From assembly GCA_030830285.1 (NCBI GenBank), contig JAURNF010000055.1:1-8962 (forward strand): 8,962 nt of DNA. Reading direction: 5' to 3'. The DNA comes from Candidatus Kapaibacterium sp. (GTDB lineage: Bacteria; Bacteroidota; Ignavibacteria; Kapaibacteriales; Kapaibacteriaceae). Positions 6,663 to 8,962 of the stretch are shown piece by piece (the stretch's first letter is position 1; each line of letters opens with the position of its first letter). Both the position numbers and the translations under genes were made by a program. The notes beneath the pieces are model-generated. The model was not told where the DNA came from. It did no database searches and saw only the letters and a list, made by a program, of their open reading frames with translations.

Positions 6663-8018
6663 TCACACGCGCACAGTCCTCCATCGATTACTACGAAAGA
6701 CCAGCAAGGCAATAATCGTGAACGCGACATACCCAAATAGAACAGCTGCCCAAACCCCAACTGGTCCCATCGACGTGTAGTAGCCAAGAACAAATGCAAG
6801 GGGCAGTTGAATCCCCAGCAGACTTCCCGCTGTGATAGACATCGCCAACATGGCTGCCCCCGCACCGGAAAGCACCCGCACGGTGAGTAATCCCGTTGAG
6901 AAGAACACGTATCCGATCACGGTGAAACTCAGATACAGTGTGGCCTCTGTGACGGTGGCAGGGTTCCGCGAGTAGAGTTCTACGAATTCTGTTCCAAACG
7001 CCCATACCGCTGCGGCCAAGATGAGCATCAGGAGTCCGATCTGACGCACGGCGCTTCGGTGGATCGCACGCACGCGCTCAGGTTGCTCAGCCCCGAGGTT
7101 TTGTCCGGTGGCAGTTTCGACAGCAATACCCATTGCAAACACACTCATGTACACCATCATGTCGATGTTGAGTCCGAGCGTGTAGGCTGCTGTGACGTGC
7201 GTACCAAATCCAGCCACGATTGCGAAGATTGCCGCCCTGTTGAGTGACACGGAGAGCATTTGGAGGGATGCCGGGAACCCCTGTTTTGCAACACGTCGAA
7301 GCAACTCGCCATCGAGACGGAACTGCGTGAAGTCGAGATGAATGTTCGTTGAGCCCCGGATGAGCGCTGTGAGCGCGATACCAGTTCCGCTCATCTGTGA
7401 GATCGCTGTTGCGAGTCCAGCCCCGCGCATGCCGAGTTCAGGGAACGGACCAATGCCGAAGATGAGGAATGGTGCAATGATGGCGTTCAGGATCACCGTG
7501 ATGATGAGCACCGTCATCGGAAACACCGCGTTACCTGTTGAACGTACGATGCTGAACATCTGGAAGTTCATCAGGTTGAATGTGAATCCGATCAGGAGCA
7601 TACTTAGATACTCAACACTCAGCGTCTCCACCTCGGCATCCATCTGCATGATCAATGGGATGACCGGAAGCAGGAGATACATCACTGCCGTGACGGATGC
7701 AGAAGTAATGGCCATGCCAACGAGTGCTTGCGTGCCCGTACGGGAGGCACCAACGCGATCGCCCTCGCCAAACCGGCGTGCGACGATAATGCCGCTTCCG
7801 ACGGCAAAGCCACTTACCAAGGTGAACAGCAGAAACACGATCTGATCGCTGGAACCGATCGCAGCAATGGCGGCATCACCAAGTCGAGATACATAGAAGC
7901 GATCGATCAACGAGTACACCATGTTGACGATGAAGCTGAATGCCAGCGGGACAGCAAAGCGCCGGAGCGAGGGGCCTATGGGATCGTTGATGAAATCAAC
8001 TCGGCGTTTGGTTGTCAT
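6663..8018 (-). CDS. MATE family multidrug/toxin efflux transporter
   Basis: This inner-membrane exporter of 451 residues has the usual MATE size and about twelve hydrophobic segments. The two homologous halves are seen as an N-terminal MatE unit (SLIDRFYVSRLG at 36-47, followed by AIAAIG) and a C-terminal one (GFPASLQMLSVSLNRAA near 247-263, with GQNLGA near 303-308). The internal duplication and these motifs mark the family. MATE proteins expel organic cations or other substrates in exchange for protons or sodium; the substrate and coupling ion cannot be read from sequence. A charged cytoplasmic N-terminus (MTTKRR) precedes the first segment, and the protein ends in a basic tail. The ATG at 8016-8018 has no strong Shine-Dalgarno sequence. 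It lies upstream of the sigma gene in the same orientation, with a 61-base gap, and is divergent from a glycosyltransferase gene. Confidence 0.95.
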   Translation of the reverse strand: MTTKRRVDFINDPIGPSLRRFAVPLAFSFIVNMVYSLIDRFYVSRLGDAAIAAIGSSDQIVFLLFTLVSGFAVGSGIIVARRFGEGDRVGASRTGTQALVGMAITSASVTAVMYLLLPVIPLIMQMDAEVETLSVEYLSMLLIGFTFNLMNFQMFSIVRSTGNAVFPMTVLIITVILNAIIAPFLIFGIGPFPELGMRGAGLATAISQMSGTGIALTALIRGSTNIHLDFTQFRLDGELLRRVAKQGFPASLQMLSVSLNRAAIFAIVAGFGTHVTAAYTLGLNIDMMVYMSVFAMGIAVETATGQNLGAEQPERVRAIHRSAVRQIGLLMLILAAAVWAFGTEFVELYSRNPATVTEATLYLSFTVIGYVFFSTGLLTVRVLSGAGAAMLAMSITAGSLLGIQLPLAFVLGYYTSMGPVGVWAAVLFGYVAFTIIALLVFRSNRWRTVRV

Positions 8019-8095
8019 ATGCCCAATCGTGGTGCTGCAATGATGAATGTTTCGTAATGGTACGCAAAACTAGTACGGGCTAACTTGCGGAACGC
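8019..8095. promoter_or_regulatory. Divergent intergenic region, MATE and glycosyltransferase genes
   Basis: The 77 bases between two outward-facing genes must contain, or adjoin, both promoters. GTACG occurs twice at 8060-8064 and 8073-8077, thirteen bases apart, which could be a binding site for a shared regulator but is short enough to be chance. No ECF-type pair as good as the one before the sigma gene was found on either strand, and no confident -35/-10 pair could be assigned. The assignment rests on gene orientation. Confidence 0.35.
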
Positions 8096-8962
8096 ATGAA
8101 TGATTCAATGACCGTGGTTCTTCTCGCGTGCGCAAGCGGTATCTATGCCCTTCGCATCGCATTTTTTCTGGTTGGACAGGCACGAACGCGGCCAACGCGC
8201 AGCAGCGTTCAGCACAGCCAGTCGGTAAGCATTGTCATCCCTGCACGTAACGAAGAACACACGATTGGACAATGCGTTGCATCTGTGCTGACGTCTATTG
8301 GCGATCGTCAAGACGCGGAAATCATCATTGTGAACGACCGCAGCACAGATGGTACCGCCAATGTCATCAATGCTCTGGCCGAGCACGACGTGCGCATTCG
8401 CGCGCTGCATCGCAGCACACCATTAACCGATCGGAACTTGCAGGGTAAGCCTGGTGCGCTCCAATACGGTATAGATCATGCATCCGGTAAGGTGATCCTC
8501 TTGACAGATGCCGACTGCACGGTTGATCGACGTTGGGTTGCTGCAATGTCCGAGCCGTTTGCCGATGCTTCCGTTGGTATGGTCTGCGGATTTACGACGA
8601 TTCAACGTGATGGCGCGTTTGCAACGATCCAAGATGTTGAGTGGCTCTATACACATACGATGGCACGTGCTGGATTGAACAACGGCACTCCGCTTGGATG
8701 CTTTGGCAATAACATGGCACTGCGTCGCACGGCCATGATGAACCTTGGTGGCTATGCTGCAATTCCGTTCAGTCTGACCGAAGACTTGGCACTGCTGCAA
8801 GCAATGGCCGCTTCGGGTTTCGAGGTGCGGTATCTCTGCGATAGTCACGCAACCGTGGAAACGCTGGCCTGCACAACGTTTGCCGAGTATGTCAAGCAAA
8901 AGCATCGTTGGGTGCGTGGCGGTATGGCACTGGGTTGGAAGGCCGTTGCATTTGTTGTGAGT
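8096..8962 (+). CDS. Family 2 glycosyltransferase, membrane-linked, 3' truncated
   Basis: The open frame continues past the right edge, so only the first 289 residues are seen. An N-terminal hydrophobic segment (residues 6-27) anchors the protein, followed by a GT-A fold that begins with VSIVIPARNEE (44-54). The catalytic pattern of processive GT2 enzymes is complete: D81 in VNDRSTDGT, D138-A-D140 in LLTDADC, the T-E-D230 motif at 228-230, and QKHRW (268-272), the Q-x-x-R-W motif. These residues bind the sugar nucleotide and metal and supply the catalytic base. This arrangement is shared with cellulose synthase, poly-N-acetylglucosamine synthase and related membrane-polysaccharide or glycolipid enzymes, in which the C-terminal membrane segments follow; here they would lie outside the window. 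The sugar donor and product cannot be told. The ATG was chosen because it is the first start in the frame; an in-frame ATG four codons on (8108) is possible. No strong Shine-Dalgarno sequence is seen. Confidence 0.93.
   Translation, partial: MNDSMTVVLLACASGIYALRIAFFLVGQARTRPTRSSVQHSQSVSIVIPARNEEHTIGQCVASVLTSIGDRQDAEIIIVNDRSTDGTANVINALAEHDVRIRALHRSTPLTDRNLQGKPGALQYGIDHASGKVILLTDADCTVDRRWVAAMSEPFADASVGMVCGFTTIQRDGAFATIQDVEWLYTHTMARAGLNNGTPLGCFGNNMALRRTAMMNLGGYAAIPFSLTEDLALLQAMAASGFEVRYLCDSHATVETLACTTFAEYVKQKHRWVRGGMALGWKAVAFVVS

Noticed and set aside
7342..7845. A 167-residue plus-strand frame opposite the MATE gene.
   Set aside because: It is the antisense of membrane-segment codons and shows no family motif.
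8423..8905. A 160-residue minus-strand frame, with another at 8105-8410, opposite the glycosyltransferase.
   Set aside because: The plus strand carries an unbroken frame with the full GT2 motif set, so these are shadows.
1..8962. Search for CRISPR repeats, tRNA, rRNA, inserted elements, inteins or a toxin-antitoxin pair.
   Set aside because: No regularly spaced repeats, terminal inverted repeats, transposase motifs or RNA-gene signatures were seen by eye, and dnaE aligns without an inserted intein.

Overview
The window carries eight protein-coding genes on both strands, tightly packed, with no RNA genes, mobile elements, CRISPR arrays or long repeats that I can see. Codon use looks uniform and moderately GC-rich throughout, so nothing stands out as recently acquired. 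Most starts lack a recognisable Shine-Dalgarno sequence. The replicative polymerase is a DnaE-type alpha subunit with an intact PHP domain. Together these suggest a bacterium of the Bacteroidota/Chlorobiota/Ignavibacteria neighbourhood. That placement is inference from general sequence character and is not firm.

Layout. A DUF1801 protein (9-431, minus) lies at the left edge and is divergent from a likely three-gene plus-strand operon. That operon holds a 93-residue polyhydroxyalkanoate-granule-system-like protein (525-806), dnaE (815-4267) and a concentrative nucleoside transporter (4280-5524). The gaps between these genes are only 8 and 12 bases. A minus-strand group converges on it with a 3-base gap: a MATE exporter (6663-8018), an ECF sigma factor (5997-6581) and a small single-pass membrane protein (5528-6004) that overlaps the sigma gene by 8 bases and is probably its anti-sigma factor. 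A good ECF-type promoter candidate sits just upstream of the sigma gene. Beyond a 77-base divergent spacer, a membrane-linked family 2 glycosyltransferase (8096 onward, plus) runs off the right edge.

Function. The plus-strand operon joins DNA synthesis with uptake of nucleosides, which can feed the nucleotide pool. The sigma/anti-sigma pair looks like an envelope or stress-sensing module, and the neighbouring exporter and glycosyltransferase have envelope-related roles, but no regulatory link to them is shown. I did not find a convincing new multi-gene system. The most interesting points are the unusual cysteine-free anti-sigma candidate with its promoter, the 93-residue protein placed ahead of dnaE, and details of the DnaE motifs.
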